Assembly (NCBI GenBank): GCA_025765615.1 | Contig: JAIVFJ010000044.1 | Location: 186,001 to 250,000, forward strand | Direction: 5' to 3' | Length of the DNA: 64,000 nt | From: Zopfochytrium polystomum | Lineage: Eukaryota; Chytridiomycota; Chytridiomycetes; Chytridiales; Chytridiaceae | In this document: piece by piece, positions 1-8,529 of the stretch | Layout: every line of letters begins with the position of its first letter | Numbering within the stretch: position 1 is the stretch's first letter | Notes under the pieces: generated by a model | What the model saw: only the letters and a program-made list of their open reading frames with translations | Told to the model about the DNA's origin: nothing | Databases searched by the model: none | Program-made: the position numbers and the translations under genes

Positions 1-127
1 CAAGTGTGGCTGCGATGGCCGCAAGACAGGCTTCATCATTGTTGCTGTTGTTAAAGTTGCCATTTTTTTACCTGCTGGCTCAAAAAAAATATTCGATACG
101 ATATTAAGATACTCTGCTGTTTGGCGT

Positions 128-190
<63 letters not shown>

Positions 191-285
191 GTGGGTTGAT
201 TCCTTGCTTTGTCTTTCGAAGAGCGAGCAGTGAAGTTGTGGTTGCTGTTGGTTGGTTGTTGTTGTTTCAAAGTTATTCACTGTAA

Positions 286-318
<33 letters not shown>

Positions 319-446
319 CCAGCACGTCAGCGTGGGAGGGGGGGGCGAGCGAGCGATCGTCGTTGGGTTAAGATTCGATCGTTGCTGTAGGGAGCTAGCT
401 ACCTGCTCTCAAATACTGCTTGCTGCCTGGAGGGCGCTGAGGGGGA

Positions 447-540
447 GTGGGCGTGGGCGTGGGCGTGGGCGTGGGCGTGGGCGTGGGCGTGGGCGTGGGC
501 GTGGGCGTGGGCGTGGGCGTGGGCGTGGGCGTGGGCGGGC
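447..540 (+). repeat. (GGGCGT)n hexamer array
   Basis: About 15 tandem GGGCGT units end in a GGGC/GGGT run. All the G runs lie on the plus strand, so the array has regularly spaced GGG triplets that could form G-quadruplex structure. It is not the fungal TTAGGG telomere repeat. Confidence 0.85.
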
Positions 541-1002
541 GGGCGGGCGGGTGGGGGGCGGCGACGGAACAGCAAGCAGGCAAGGCAAATCGCGTTTTTT
601 GTTTTGTTTGCAATGTAATTGCTTAATTGTGCGGTGTGAGGGGAGTGAATGGGAGTGACGGAAGTGAACCGAATTATCTTGGTATTTATTTATTCTGTTT
701 GTTTAGTGTTGTTTTTTTTGTTTTGTTTTTTTGTTTTGTTTTTTTAGGGAGGCTTGCGTGCCGGCGGCCTTCTTTCTGGCCGTCGCCTGCGGGTTGGCCA
801 GCCAGTGCGAAGACAGCCAAGCCTGGACCCAGTCCAGGTGGTGTGCCCCCCACGAAGGCGCCACTAGTGTGGAGTGTGGAGAAGATCGCGCATTGGCCAA
901 CAGACAGACACACAGACAGACACCTACACCACAGAATCACACCCAAAAAAATTCATTTCCCGCCTCCCAGCCACCGCGCTAGGTGACAAACCTTGCCAGT
1001 GC

Positions 1003-1003
1003 A

Positions 1004-1064
<61 letters not shown>

Positions 1065-1080
1065 GAGAGAGAGAGGGAGG
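1003..1080 (+). repeat. (GA)n microsatellite
   Basis: Interrupted (GA)n with GGGA variants. A second tract lies at about 1456-1560. Both yield long spurious open frames. Confidence 0.85.
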
Positions 1081-1457
1081 GAGGGAGACAGAGAGCAGAG
1101 AGACCGGAGAGACAGAGAGTGCGAGAGACAGAGAGAAAAATTTTCGTATTTATTAACTGCATTTTTTCCATGTTCATTGATGTTCATTGGGTTGATCCCT
1201 TTTGTTTTCTTTTGTTCTTCAGCGCTGCATCTTTCGTGCATGTGTGCAAAGAAGGGAAGCTGCCCTCCTTGCGCACCAACGAAATAAAAATATCTGGGGC
1301 TGAGTTGCGGAGTGGTGGCACCAACCCACCCACCCACCCACACACACACGCACACACACACCTCATGCATATCCATCGGAATGTCTGTGCCCCTCGCCGC
1401 CTATGCCCAAGACAGCCAAAAATTGGAGGGACCCAGAGGATAGAGGAGAAAGAGTGG

Positions 1458-1533
<76 letters not shown>

Positions 1534-1801
1534 GAGCAGAGAGAGAGACAGAGAGAGAGAGACCCCAGCGTGCAAGCAACCAACTGACAAGGATGCTCTC
1601 TGTGCTCGAAATACAACAAACAAAACCCCCACCAAAAGCAAGAAACACACAAGTGAAGACATGCAAAACACACGGGGAAACACCCAATTTCTCAAAAGGG
1701 TGCAACAAAGGAAGCGCCTGGCGCTACCACACCACACCTCACTTCAGTGTGATAAGTCCTGCACAAACAAATCAAGCCAGGTCATGCAAATTGAGAGTTT
1801 G

Positions 1802-1806
1802 GATGT
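1802..1806. repeat. Target-site duplication, left copy (outer element)
   Basis: The bases gatgt directly precede the outer left LTR and recur at 10922-10926 directly after the right LTR. A paralogous uninserted sequence at 29823-29827 has gatgt only once, which supports a genuine 5-bp duplication. Confidence 0.93.
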
Positions 1807-2114
1807 TGTCAGGAACAGGGCAGGACAGGACAAGGCAGACAAGGAACTGAGAGGAGTGATGATTGTATTGGAAACAATAATTCACTTGAGGGATGGGACA
1901 AGTCCCCCATCCTCCTTTTATGCCTTTTGAGAGTGTTCCTTGTCAAGACTCAAAGAAAGTTCCAGAAAGAGCAATTAGTAATACAATGATACGAATGATA
2001 CCAATGACAACAAGACAAGTCAGGAAAGCAAAGAAGGTTCCAGAAGGTTCCACAAGGTTCCATGAAGGAATGTTCTAGAAGGTTCCAGAGGTTTCCAGAG
2101 GGTGATTCATAACA
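1807..2114 (-). repeat. LTR A, 3' LTR of outer element
   Basis: The 308-bp LTR reads TGTTATGAATCACC at its 5' end on the minus strand and ends CTGTTCCTGACA, with TG..CA termini. It appears identical to the LTR at 10614-10921. The TATA-like box is degenerate (CATAAAAG instead of TATAAAAG), and the heat-shock-element array is the short version (four phased units plus three). Confidence 0.93.
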
Positions 2115-3219
2115 TCATCTCCCCCTTTTAGGCCTCTTCTGCAACTTGGTGGGGTACCTGGTCTTGAACTTGAGCAGAAGGTCTTGGCAGTGAGTGAGGT
2201 TTGACTCAGGTTCCCAGGTGTTGTCAGCATCCGAGTAACCTTTCCACTTAACAAGGAACTTGAGTGTCCTTCCAAACCACTTGGCATCCAAGATTTGTTC
2301 AACCTCAAATTCCTCTTCACCTTCTACCTCAACTGGAGGAGGAGGAGGAACAACTCTGCCTGGAATGGAATTGGCCACAAACTTCTCTAAAAGGCTGACA
2401 TGGAAAACTGGGTGGATCTTCATGGATGCAGGGAGATCCAGCTTGAAGGTGACTGGATTGATTTGCTCCAAGATCTTGAAAGGTCCCAACTTGAGGTTGT
2501 CTAGCTTGGGACTTGGTCTTTTGGTCTGCAAGTTCTTCCTCAGAAGCCAAACTTGCTGACCCACAGCAAGGTCATGGTCCATTCTGTGAGTGTTGGCGAA
2601 TCTTGAGGCATCTTCTTGGGCTTGCTTCAGGGTGGAGTCCAGGAAGGTGCTGATGATCTTGAGCTTATGCAAGTGTGAAGCCACAGCAGGAGCTTGGACA
2701 TTGGATAGGGTCTCTTGTCCCAGAAGATCTCCTCTTGGATTGAAGCCATAGGTTGCAAAGAAAGGAGATAGCTGGGTGCTTGAGTGAAGAGAATTGTTGA
2801 GAGCAAATTCTGCCAGCGGAAGGAGGGTGGGCCAATCATCCTGTTGATAGCTGACATAGCACCTCAAATACTGCTCCAGAGTCTGGTTTGTTCTTTCTGT
2901 TTGTCCATCAGTCTGAGGGTGATAAGCAGTTGACAGTTGAGACTTGATTCCAAGGGCTGCTGTGAGTGCTTTCCAAAATTGAGATCTGAACTGAGGTCCT
3001 CTGTCACTGATGATTGACTGAGGCAGCCCATGGAGCCTGAATATGTGCTGCAAAAACAGGTCTGCTGTTCCTTGTGCATCTATATTCTCAGTGCAGGGGA
3101 TGAAATGGGCCAACTTTGTCCTTCTGCAGATGACAACAAGGATAGAGTCAAATCCATGGGATGGGGGCAGTTTCACAATGAAGTCCATGGATATTGATGA
3201 CCAAGGGCTGATGGCAATT
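2115..3219 (-). pseudogene. Outer pol 3' fragment: integrase core and chromodomain
   Basis: This is the 3' part of the outer element's pol, cut off from its 5' part by the inner insertion. From residue 1 of the visible frame it has the integrase catalytic core (MDFIVKLPP start, then ISDRGPQF and the HPQTDGQTER..E region of the D,D-35-E triad) and a C-terminal chromodomain (VEQILDAKW ... FLVKWKGY ... NTWEP). It ends in KRGR-stop right at the LTR. It is nearly identical to inner pol, with a few substitutions. Without its upstream half it cannot give a full Pol. Confidence 0.9.
3215..3219. repeat. Target-site duplication, left copy (inner element)
   Basis: The bases caatt precede the inner LTR and recur at 8525-8529 after the other LTR. 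Removing the insert and one caatt restores a reading identical to the undisturbed inner element at about 4670-4690 (ctgatggcaattggga). Confidence 0.95.
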
Positions 3220-3572
3220 TGTCAGGAACAGGGCAGGACAGGACAAGGCAGACAAGGAACTGAGAGGAGTGATGATTGTATTGGAAACAATAATTCACTT
3301 GAGGGATGGGACAGGTCCCCCATCCCCCTTTTATACCTTTTGAGAGTGTTCCTTGTCAAGACTCCAAGAAAGTTCCAGAAAGAGCAATTAGTAATGCAAT
3401 GATACCAATGATACCAATGACAACAAGACAAGTCAGGAAAGCAAAGAAGGTTCCAGAAGGTTCCACAAGGTTCCATGAAGGAATGTTCTGGAAGGTTCCA
3501 GAAGGTTCCAGAAGGTTCCATGAAGGAATGTTCTGGAAGGTTCCAGAGGTTTCCAGAGGGTGATTCATAACA
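3220..3572 (-). repeat. LTR B, 3' LTR of inner element
   Basis: 353-bp LTR with TG..CA ends, matching LTR C (8172-8524). It is separated from the pol stop codon by nothing: the TGA at 3573-3575 abuts it. The phased GAA/TTC array lies at about 3446-3543. Confidence 0.94.
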
Positions 3573-3587
3573 TCATCTCCCCCTTTT
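3573..3587 (-). promoter_or_regulatory. Polypurine tract overlapping the pol stop
   Basis: On the minus strand the bases AAAAGGGGGAGATGA lie directly before the 3' LTR. They are the expected plus-strand DNA priming site, and they also encode the last pol codons (K-R-G-R-stop). The outer element has the same tract at 2115-2129. Confidence 0.8.
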
Positions 3588-6500
3588 AGGCCTCTTCTGC
3601 AACTTGGTGGGGTACCTGGTCTTGAACTCGAGCAGAAGGTCTTGGCAGTGAGTGAGGTTTGACTCAGGCTCCCAGGTGTTGTCGGCATCTGAGTAACCTT
3701 TCCACTTAACAAGGAACTTGAGTGTCCTTCCAAACCACTTGGCATCCAAGATTTGTTCAACCTCAAATTCCTCTTCACCTTCTACCTCAACTGGAGGAGG
3801 AGGAGGAACAACTCTGCCTGGAATGGAATTGGCCACAAACTTCTCTAAAAGGCTGACATGGAAAACTGGGTGGATCTTCATGGATGCAGGGAGATCCAGC
3901 TTGAAGGTGACTGGATTGATTTGCTCCAAGATCTTGAAAGGACCCAACTTGAGGTTGTCTAGCTTGGGACTTGGTCTTTTGGTCTGCAAGTTCTTCCTCA
4001 GAAGCCAAACTTGCTGACCCACAGCAAAGTCATGGTCCATTCTGTGAGTGTTGGCAAATCTTGAGGCATCTTCTTGGGCTTGCTTCAGAGTGGAGTCCAG
4101 GAAGGAGTTGATGATCTTGAGCTTATGTAAGTGTGAAGCCGCAGCAGGAGCTTGGACATTGGATAGGGTCTCTTGTCCCAGAAGATCTCCTCTTGGATTG
4201 AAGCCATAGGTTGCAAAGAAAGGAGATAGCTGGGTGCTTGAGTGGAGAGAATTGTTGAGAGCAAATTCTGCCAGTGGAAGGAGGGTGGGCCAATCATCCT
4301 GTTGATAGCTGACATAGCACCTCAAATACTGCTCCAGAGTCTGGTTTGTTCTTTCTGTTTGTCCATCAGTCTGAGGGTGATAAGCAGTTGACAGTTGAGA
4401 CTTGATTCCAAGGGCTGCTGTGAGTGCTTTCCAAAATTGGGATCTGAACTGTGGTCCTCTGTCACTGATGATTGACTGAGGCAGCCCATGGAGCCTGAAT
4501 ATGTGCTGCAAAAACAGGTCTGCTGTTCCTTGTGCATCTATATTCTCAGTGCAGGGGATGAAATGGGCCAACTTTGTCCTTCTGCAGATGACAACAAGGA
4601 TAGAGTCAAATCCATGGGATGGGGGCAGTTTCACAATGAAGTCCATGGATATTGATGACCAAGGGCTGATGGCAATTGGGAGGGGCTCCAGAAGTCCATA
4701 GGGCTTGTGTCTGCTGGATTTGTTTCTTTGACAGGTTTCACAGCTGCTGACATAGTTCTTGATGTACTTCCTCATGCCTGGCCAGTAGAAGTCTCTGGAA
4801 ACAAGCTCATATGTCTTGTGCTCTCCTGGGTGTCCAGCTGTTGCTGCATCATGCCTTGTCTTGAGTATCTCAAGTTTTTCCTCTTCTTGGCTGATTTGAA
4901 TCTTGTGAGGCTTGGGGTCCTTGGAAATAGCATGGGCCCACACACTGTCAGGAAGCAATGAAAGGTGTGTCTTGGATGGTGGGGTGAAACCATCTCCCCC
5001 TTCAGGTGCAAGGTCTGTTCTTCTTGACAGGGCATCAGCCACAGTGTTAAGGTGGCCAGGAGAATAGCACAGCTTAAAGTCATACTCAGAGAGCAGTTCA
5101 GCCCACCTGGCATGCCTCTGCTTGAGCAACCTCCTTGCCCTGAAGAAGGTGAGGTTCTTGTGATCAGAATAGACAGAGATGCCTTTAGAACCAGCCAAGT
5201 AGTGTCTCCAGAATTTGAATGCTTCCACAATTGCAAGCAACTCCTTGTCATGGACTGTGTAGTTACACTCAGCACTGTTCAGCTTCCTGGAGTAATATGC
5301 CACTGGATGCAGAGGAGCAGAGGGGTCCTGAGAGCTTGGCTGGGACAGAACAGCGCCAAGGGCATAGTCTGAGGCATCAGTTTCCAAGGTGAAGGGAAGC
5401 AAGGGATCCACATGCTTAAGGAGTGGTGCACTTGTGGTTGCTGTCTTAAGAGCTAGCCAGGCTTGCTCTGCTGCTGGGGTCCATTCAAACTTGGTGGTCT
5501 TCTTGGTGAGATCAGTGAGAGGCTTGGCTATGGCAGAATAGTTGGCAATGAAGGTTCTGTAGAAGTTGCAAAATCCAAGGAAGCTTTGAACATCCTTGAT
5601 GGAATTTGGAGCCTTCCATTCAAGAATAGTTTGGATCTTGTCTGGTGCCATGGAGATCCCTTTGTCAGACACAATGAACCCCAAAAACTCAATGGAGGTC
5701 TTGTGGAATTCACACTTCTCCAGCTTTGCATAGAGGTGATGCTGTCTGAGTCTCTCCAAGACAGTCTTGACATGTCCCATATGGCTTGCAGTGTCAGATG
5801 AAAATACCAGGATATCATCCAGGTAGACAATGACAAAAAGGTCCAGAATATCCCTGAAGATGTCATTCATCATGCCTTGGAAAATAGCTGGAGCATTGGT
5901 AAGTCCAAAGGGCATAACCAAGTACTCAAAGTGACCGTATTTGCATCGGAAGGCAGTCTTCCATTGATCCTGGGGCTTAATTCTGACCAAATTGTAGGCA
6001 CCTCTGAGGTCAATCTTGGAAAATATCCTTGCATGGCTCAGTTTGTCCAGTAATTCAGAGATGAGAGGCAGTGGATAGCGGTTCTTGACTGTCATCTCAT
6101 TGAGATCTCTGTAGTCCACACAGGGTCTCAGTCCCCCATCCTTCTTCTTGACAAAAAAGATGGGAGCTCCAGCTGGTGACTTGGAAGGTTGGATGAATCC
6201 CTTGTTCAGCATTTCTTCAATGTATTCTTGGAGGGCCTTGGCTTCTGGTGGAGAGAGGTGGTACAGTGGCTTGAAAGGTGGGCTGCAAGTTTCATCCTTG
6301 AGTGGGATTTCACAGTCATAAGGCCTCTGAGCTGGTAGCAGGTCTGCCTTGGTCTTGGAAAACACATCAGCATAAGGGAGATATTCTTTTGGTAGCTTGG
6401 ATGCCAGCAAAAGGTCTGATGGGTCCAGGTTGTCGTGCTCCTCAGCAGTGGGGCTTGAATTCTTGACTGGGAACTGTGATTCTTGAATCTTTGACTGAGA

Positions 6501-7292
6501 GTTCTGTTCTTGGCAAAGACTGTGAGCTGTGGAACTTGAATCTTGAATGTGGACTGTGAACTGTGGTACTTGAATCTTTGACTGTGGGTTCTGTGAACAA
6601 GAGTCATGGCCATGACTGTGAGCTCTATGAGCTCTACTTGAATCTTGACTGTGAACTGTGAACTGTGGAACTTGAGTCTTGGCTGGCTGTGAATCTTGAA
6701 TCAAGGGCTTGAGAGCATGAGACTTGGGGGCTTGACTTGAGTTTTGGGTGACTGTTCCGATTGGTGGAGGTTGGACTTGACCAGTGACCCAATCAATGGC
6801 AGGGTTCTGGGCTTGCAGCCATGGTAATCCCAGGATGACAGAGAATGTGGGTGAGCCAAGGTCCAATACTTCCAGATTGACCATGGATGGTGGAAAGTCT
6901 TGGATGTGGAGGTTTAGCTTGGTTTCATGGCTGATTTCCTTGAACAGAGCATGATTGGCAAAGTGGACCTTGAGGGGTGTGGATTTCTTGATCGTAGGAA
7001 TGGCACAAGACTTGGCAAGGGTGGCATCAATGATGTTGCAGGATGATCCAGAGTCTATAAGGGCCTTGGTTGTGATGGTTGACTTGGGTGAGAGTTGAAT
7101 CTTGACATCCATGGTGAGTTGGTGGGGCTTGGAATCTGAGGTGTTTGTGGTGCTGGTGGTGGTGATGAAACAGGGGCAGCTTGGAGGAGGGTCCAGGGAA
7201 TTGCCCCTCAGTGAGCCTGGACCTGGGAGTTTGGGTGCTTCTTCCTTGGGCAGTCCTTGACAGCATGCTCCTTGGAGCCACAGTAAAAACAC
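3573..7292 (-). CDS. Ty3/gypsy chromovirus Pol (PR-RT-RH-IN-chromodomain)
   Basis: Polyprotein frame of about 1,239 residues, open upstream to about 7340 with no ATG, so it is read as a Gag-Pol fusion by -1 frameshifting at 7229-7235. In order: aspartic protease (ALIDSGSS, about residue 80), a Gln/Ser-rich spacer with repeated QVPQFTVHSQDSS-like units, reverse transcriptase (FVKKKDGGLRPCVDYR; YLDDILVFS active site), RNase H (LETDASDYALGAVLS), integrase zinc finger (H..H..CETC), integrase core (ISDRGPQF; HPQTDGQTER) and a chromodomain (FLVKWKGYSDADNTWEPE). All key residues are present. Chromodomains of this family bind modified histones and steer integration; that role is family knowledge, not seen here. 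The frame terminates exactly at the LTR. Confidence 0.93.
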   Translation of the reverse strand: MFLLWLQGACCQGLPKEEAPKLPGPGSLRGNSLDPPPSCPCFITTTSTTNTSDSKPHQLTMDVKIQLSPKSTITTKALIDSGSSCNIIDATLAKSCAIPTIKKSTPLKVHFANHALFKEISHETKLNLHIQDFPPSMVNLEVLDLGSPTFSVILGLPWLQAQNPAIDWVTGQVQPPPIGTVTQNSSQAPKSHALKPLIQDSQPAKTQVPQFTVHSQDSSRAHRAHSHGHDSCSQNPQSKIQVPQFTVHIQDSSSTAHSLCQEQNSQSKIQESQFPVKNSSPTAEEHDNLDPSDLLLASKLPKEYLPYADVFSKTKADLLPAQRPYDCEIPLKDETCSPPFKPLYHLSPPEAKALQEYIEEMLNKGFIQPSKSPAGAPIFFVKKKDGGLRPCVDYRDLNEMTVKNRYPLPLISELLDKLSHARIFSKIDLRGAYNLVRIKPQDQWKTAFRCKYGHFEYLVMPFGLTNAPAIFQGMMNDIFRDILDLFVIVYLDDILVFSSDTASHMGHVKTVLERLRQHHLYAKLEKCEFHKTSIEFLGFIVSDKGISMAPDKIQTILEWKAPNSIKDVQSFLGFCNFYRTFIANYSAIAKPLTDLTKKTTKFEWTPAAEQAWLALKTATTSAPLLKHVDPLLPFTLETDASDYALGAVLSQPSSQDPSAPLHPVAYYSRKLNSAECNYTVHDKELLAIVEAFKFWRHYLAGSKGISVYSDHKNLTFFRARRLLKQRHARWAELLSEYDFKLCYSPGHLNTVADALSRRTDLAPEGGDGFTPPSKTHLSLLPDSVWAHAISKDPKPHKIQISQEEEKLEILKTRHDAATAGHPGEHKTYELVSRDFYWPGMRKYIKNYVSSCETCQRNKSSRHKPYGLLEPLPIAISPWSSISMDFIVKLPPSHGFDSILVVICRRTKLAHFIPCTENIDAQGTADLFLQHIFRLHGLPQSIISDRGPQFRSQFWKALTAALGIKSQLSTAYHPQTDGQTERTNQTLEQYLRCYVSYQQDDWPTLLPLAEFALNNSLHSSTQLSPFFATYGFNPRGDLLGQETLSNVQAPAAASHLHKLKIINSFLDSTLKQAQEDASRFANTHRMDHDFAVGQQVWLLRKNLQTKRPSPKLDNLKLGPFKILEQINPVTFKLDLPASMKIHPVFHVSLLEKFVANSIPGRVVPPPPPVEVEGEEEFEVEQILDAKWFGRTLKFLVKWKGYSDADNTWEPESNLTHCQDLLLEFKTRYPTKLQKRPKRGR
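7190..7235 (-). promoter_or_regulatory. Predicted -1 ribosomal frameshift signal (gag-pol)
   Basis: On the minus strand the slippery heptamer C-CCA-AAC (7229-7235) is in the gag frame, 19 nt before the gag stop at 7208-7210. After a 5-nt spacer (TCCCA) a perfect 8-bp stem can form: GGTCCAGG (7216-7223) with CCTGGACC (7190-7197), loop 18 nt. Slipping by -1 enters the pol frame at ...P-K-L-P-G, which is exactly the pol reading. The geometry matches known -1 signals; a pseudoknot was not examined. Confidence 0.8.
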
Positions 7293-8131
7293 AGTCCCTG
7301 CTGGGCCCTCCTTGTTTTCTCCTCTTGGCTCAGAGGACCCTTAGGAAGTGTCTCAACTGCATCCACTTGCATGGGTTCAGGAACTGTAAGAGCTTGAGGA
7401 ACTGGGGTAGGTCTTGATGTAGTTCCTACTTGTCTTTGCTTCAGCCTCTTGGAGTAGAGTCTGTTGTCAATCTTGATGGCAAGGAGAATGTACTCTTCCA
7501 AGGTCTCAGGGATGTGCAGAGACTGGGAGAGCATGTCTTGGATAGACTCATGGAGACCATCATGGTACAGTTCCATCAGAGCTGCATCATTGTATCCAGA
7601 GTCTCTGGCTAGTTGCTTGAATTGGTTGGTGTAGGCCACACAAGATTGCTTTCCTTGCTTGATATGCTTGAGCTTGGATCTTGCTGTCCAAGATGCGTAG
7701 GGGTCACCAAAGGTAGCTTCCAGCCCCTCCCAGAGCTCTTGCAGGGTGGTGGGTGTGCTTGGGAGAGATCTGTACCATGATTGAGCTTGACCAGACAGGA
7801 GGGTGCTTGTGAAAAGAACCTTGACTTGCTCACTGGGAAATCTTGAAGGTTGGAGAAGGATGACATTCTCCACAGTGGCCATGAAGTTCCTAAGGTCTTT
7901 GGCCAGCCCAGTGAACTTGTCAGGGCTGGGAACCTTGGGCTCTCTTGCTTGGTTGGCTTGAGGCAGGGGAAGAGCTTGATGTTCTTGTTGGTGAAGTTGT
8001 TGTTGAAGCTGGTGCTGCTGGTGAAGGACTTGTTCTTGAAGTTGGTGCGTCTGTCTTGAGAGGGCTTGTAATTGGTCCATCAAGGCTTGGAAGGCAGTTG
8101 CATCAGGGAAGGTGTTGTTTGGGTCAGACAT
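7208..8131 (-). CDS. Chromovirus Gag
   Basis: 307-residue Gag starting MSDPNNTFPD. The N-terminus is Gln-rich with heptad-like QLQEQVLHQQ runs (residues about 15-60, likely coiled coil). Next comes a retrotransposon gag domain (about 75-220, containing QAQSWYRSL and FGDPYASWTARSKL) and one C-terminal zinc knuckle CX2CX4HX4C (CFYCGSKEHAVKDC, about 283-296) for RNA binding. The start ATG lies 41 nt from the end of the 5' LTR, so the leader is very short. It overlaps the pol frame by about 130 nt. Its twin in the outer element (9650-10573) differs at only a few residues. Confidence 0.93.
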   Translation of the reverse strand: MSDPNNTFPDATAFQALMDQLQALSRQTHQLQEQVLHQQHQLQQQLHQQEHQALPLPQANQAREPKVPSPDKFTGLAKDLRNFMATVENVILLQPSRFPSEQVKVLFTSTLLSGQAQSWYRSLPSTPTTLQELWEGLEATFGDPYASWTARSKLKHIKQGKQSCVAYTNQFKQLARDSGYNDAALMELYHDGLHESIQDMLSQSLHIPETLEEYILLAIKIDNRLYSKRLKQRQVGTTSRPTPVPQALTVPEPMQVDAVETLPKGPLSQEEKTRRAQQGLCFYCGSKEHAVKDCPRKKHPNSQVQAH

Positions 8132-8158
8132 GATGGCAGAGAGTAGTGGGAGAGGGTG

Positions 8159-8169
8159 AAGTGAATTAT
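8159..8169 (-). promoter_or_regulatory. Self-priming primer-binding site
   Basis: Two nucleotides beyond the 5' LTR the minus strand reads ATAATTCACTT. This is the exact complement of AAGTGAATTAT in the LTR (8242-8252), about 35 nt downstream of TATAAAAG, where transcription should begin. No tRNA 3'-end complement (TGG...) is present. An 11-nt match between the mRNA 5' end and the primer-binding site is the arrangement used by Tf1/sushi-type elements. The outer element has the same site at 10601-10611. Confidence 0.8.
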
Positions 8170-8280
8170 GATGTCAGGAACAGGGCAGGACAGGACAAGG
8201 CAGACAAGGAACTGAGAGGAGTGATGATTGTATTGGAAACAATAATTCACTTGAGGGATGGGACAGGTCCCCCATCCCCC

Positions 8281-8287
8281 TTTTATA
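8281..8287 (-). promoter_or_regulatory. LTR TATA box
   Basis: TATAAAA on the minus strand of the inner 5' LTR, about 35 nt upstream of the AAGTGAATTAT predicted RNA 5' end. The outer LTRs have CATAAAA at this place; the solo LTR at 25446-25753 keeps TATAAAA. Confidence 0.7.
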
Positions 8288-8397
8288 CCTTTTGAGAGTG
8301 TTCCTTGTCAAGACTCCAAGAAAGTTCCAGAAAGAGCAATTAGTAATGCAATGATACCAATGATACCAATGACAACAAGACAAGTCAGGAAAGCAAA

Positions 8398-8495
8398 GAA
8401 GGTTCCAGAAGGTTCCACAAGGTTCCATGAAGGAATGTTCTGGAAGGTTCCAGAAGGTTCCAGAAGGTTCCATGAAGGAATGTTCTGGAAGGTTC
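8398..8495 (-). promoter_or_regulatory. Heat-shock-element array in LTR U3
   Basis: Inverted nGAAn/nTTCn pentamers in exact 5-bp phase: GAA-TTC-GAA-TTC at 8398-8415; an uninterrupted seven-unit run TTC-GAA-TTC-GAA-TTC-GAA-TTC at 8438-8470; and TTC-GAA-TTC at 8483-8495. Three or more phased units is the consensus heat-shock-factor site. The array lies about 110-210 nt upstream of the TATA box. The same array occurs in LTR B; the outer and solo LTRs have a shorter one. Confidence 0.75.
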
Positions 8496-8524
8496 CAGAG
8501 GTTTCCAGAGGGTGATTCATAACA

Positions 8525-8529
8525 CAATT
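8525..8529. repeat. Target-site duplication, right copy (inner element)
   Basis: caatt, matching 3215-3219. Confidence 0.95.

Larger units (their letters stand above)
1..1801. repeat. Simple-repeat-rich region without a gene
   Basis: No credible gene is visible. The region holds a (GT)n run at about 130-183, a (GTC)n run at about 286-318, a (GGGCGT)n array at about 447-540 and two long (GA)n tracts at about 1003-1080 and 1456-1560. Open frames here translate as dipeptide or hexapeptide repeats (RE, HT, GR) and are by-products of the repeats. The last 45 bases (about 1761-1801) belong to a dispersed repeat that continues at 10927, beyond the retroelement. Confidence 0.8.
3220..8524 (-). mobile_element. 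Inner Ty3/gypsy chromovirus, apparently complete
   Basis: Minus-strand LTR retrotransposon of about 5.3 kb. It has two matching 353-bp LTRs (8172-8524 is 5', 3220-3572 is 3'), a perfect 5-bp target duplication caatt, a primer-binding region at 8159-8169, gag (7208-8131), a -1 frameshift signal (7190-7235), pol (3573-7292) and a polypurine tract (3573-3587). The order PR-RT-RNaseH-IN with a C-terminal chromodomain places it in the chromovirus branch of Ty3/gypsy elements. No stop or frameshift breaks either frame, so it may be competent. The LTR differs from the outer element's by an extra 45 bp of heat-shock-like repeats and by an intact TATAAAAG box, so two LTR subfamilies coexist. Confidence 0.95.
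8172..8524 (-). repeat. LTR C, 5' LTR of inner element
   Basis: 353-bp LTR with TG..CA ends. Reading the minus strand: U3 with GAA/TTC arrays (8495 down to 8398), TATAAAAG box (8287-8280), predicted RNA start near 8252, then about 80 nt of R-U5. The 45-bp excess over the outer LTR is a duplication of GGAATGTTCTGGAAGGTTCC-type sequence. Confidence 0.94.

Noticed and set aside
209..1930. Overlapping long open frames on both strands
   Set aside because: They translate (GA)n, (GT)n and (GGGCGT)n repeats and have no independent coding support.
3446..3543. The GAA/TTC repeats as a CRISPR-like array
   Set aside because: The units are 10-bp direct/inverted pentamers inside a eukaryotic LTR, without unique spacers.
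2260..4017. Plus-strand open frames inside the retroelements
   Set aside because: They are antisense shadows of pol, duplicated because pol is duplicated.
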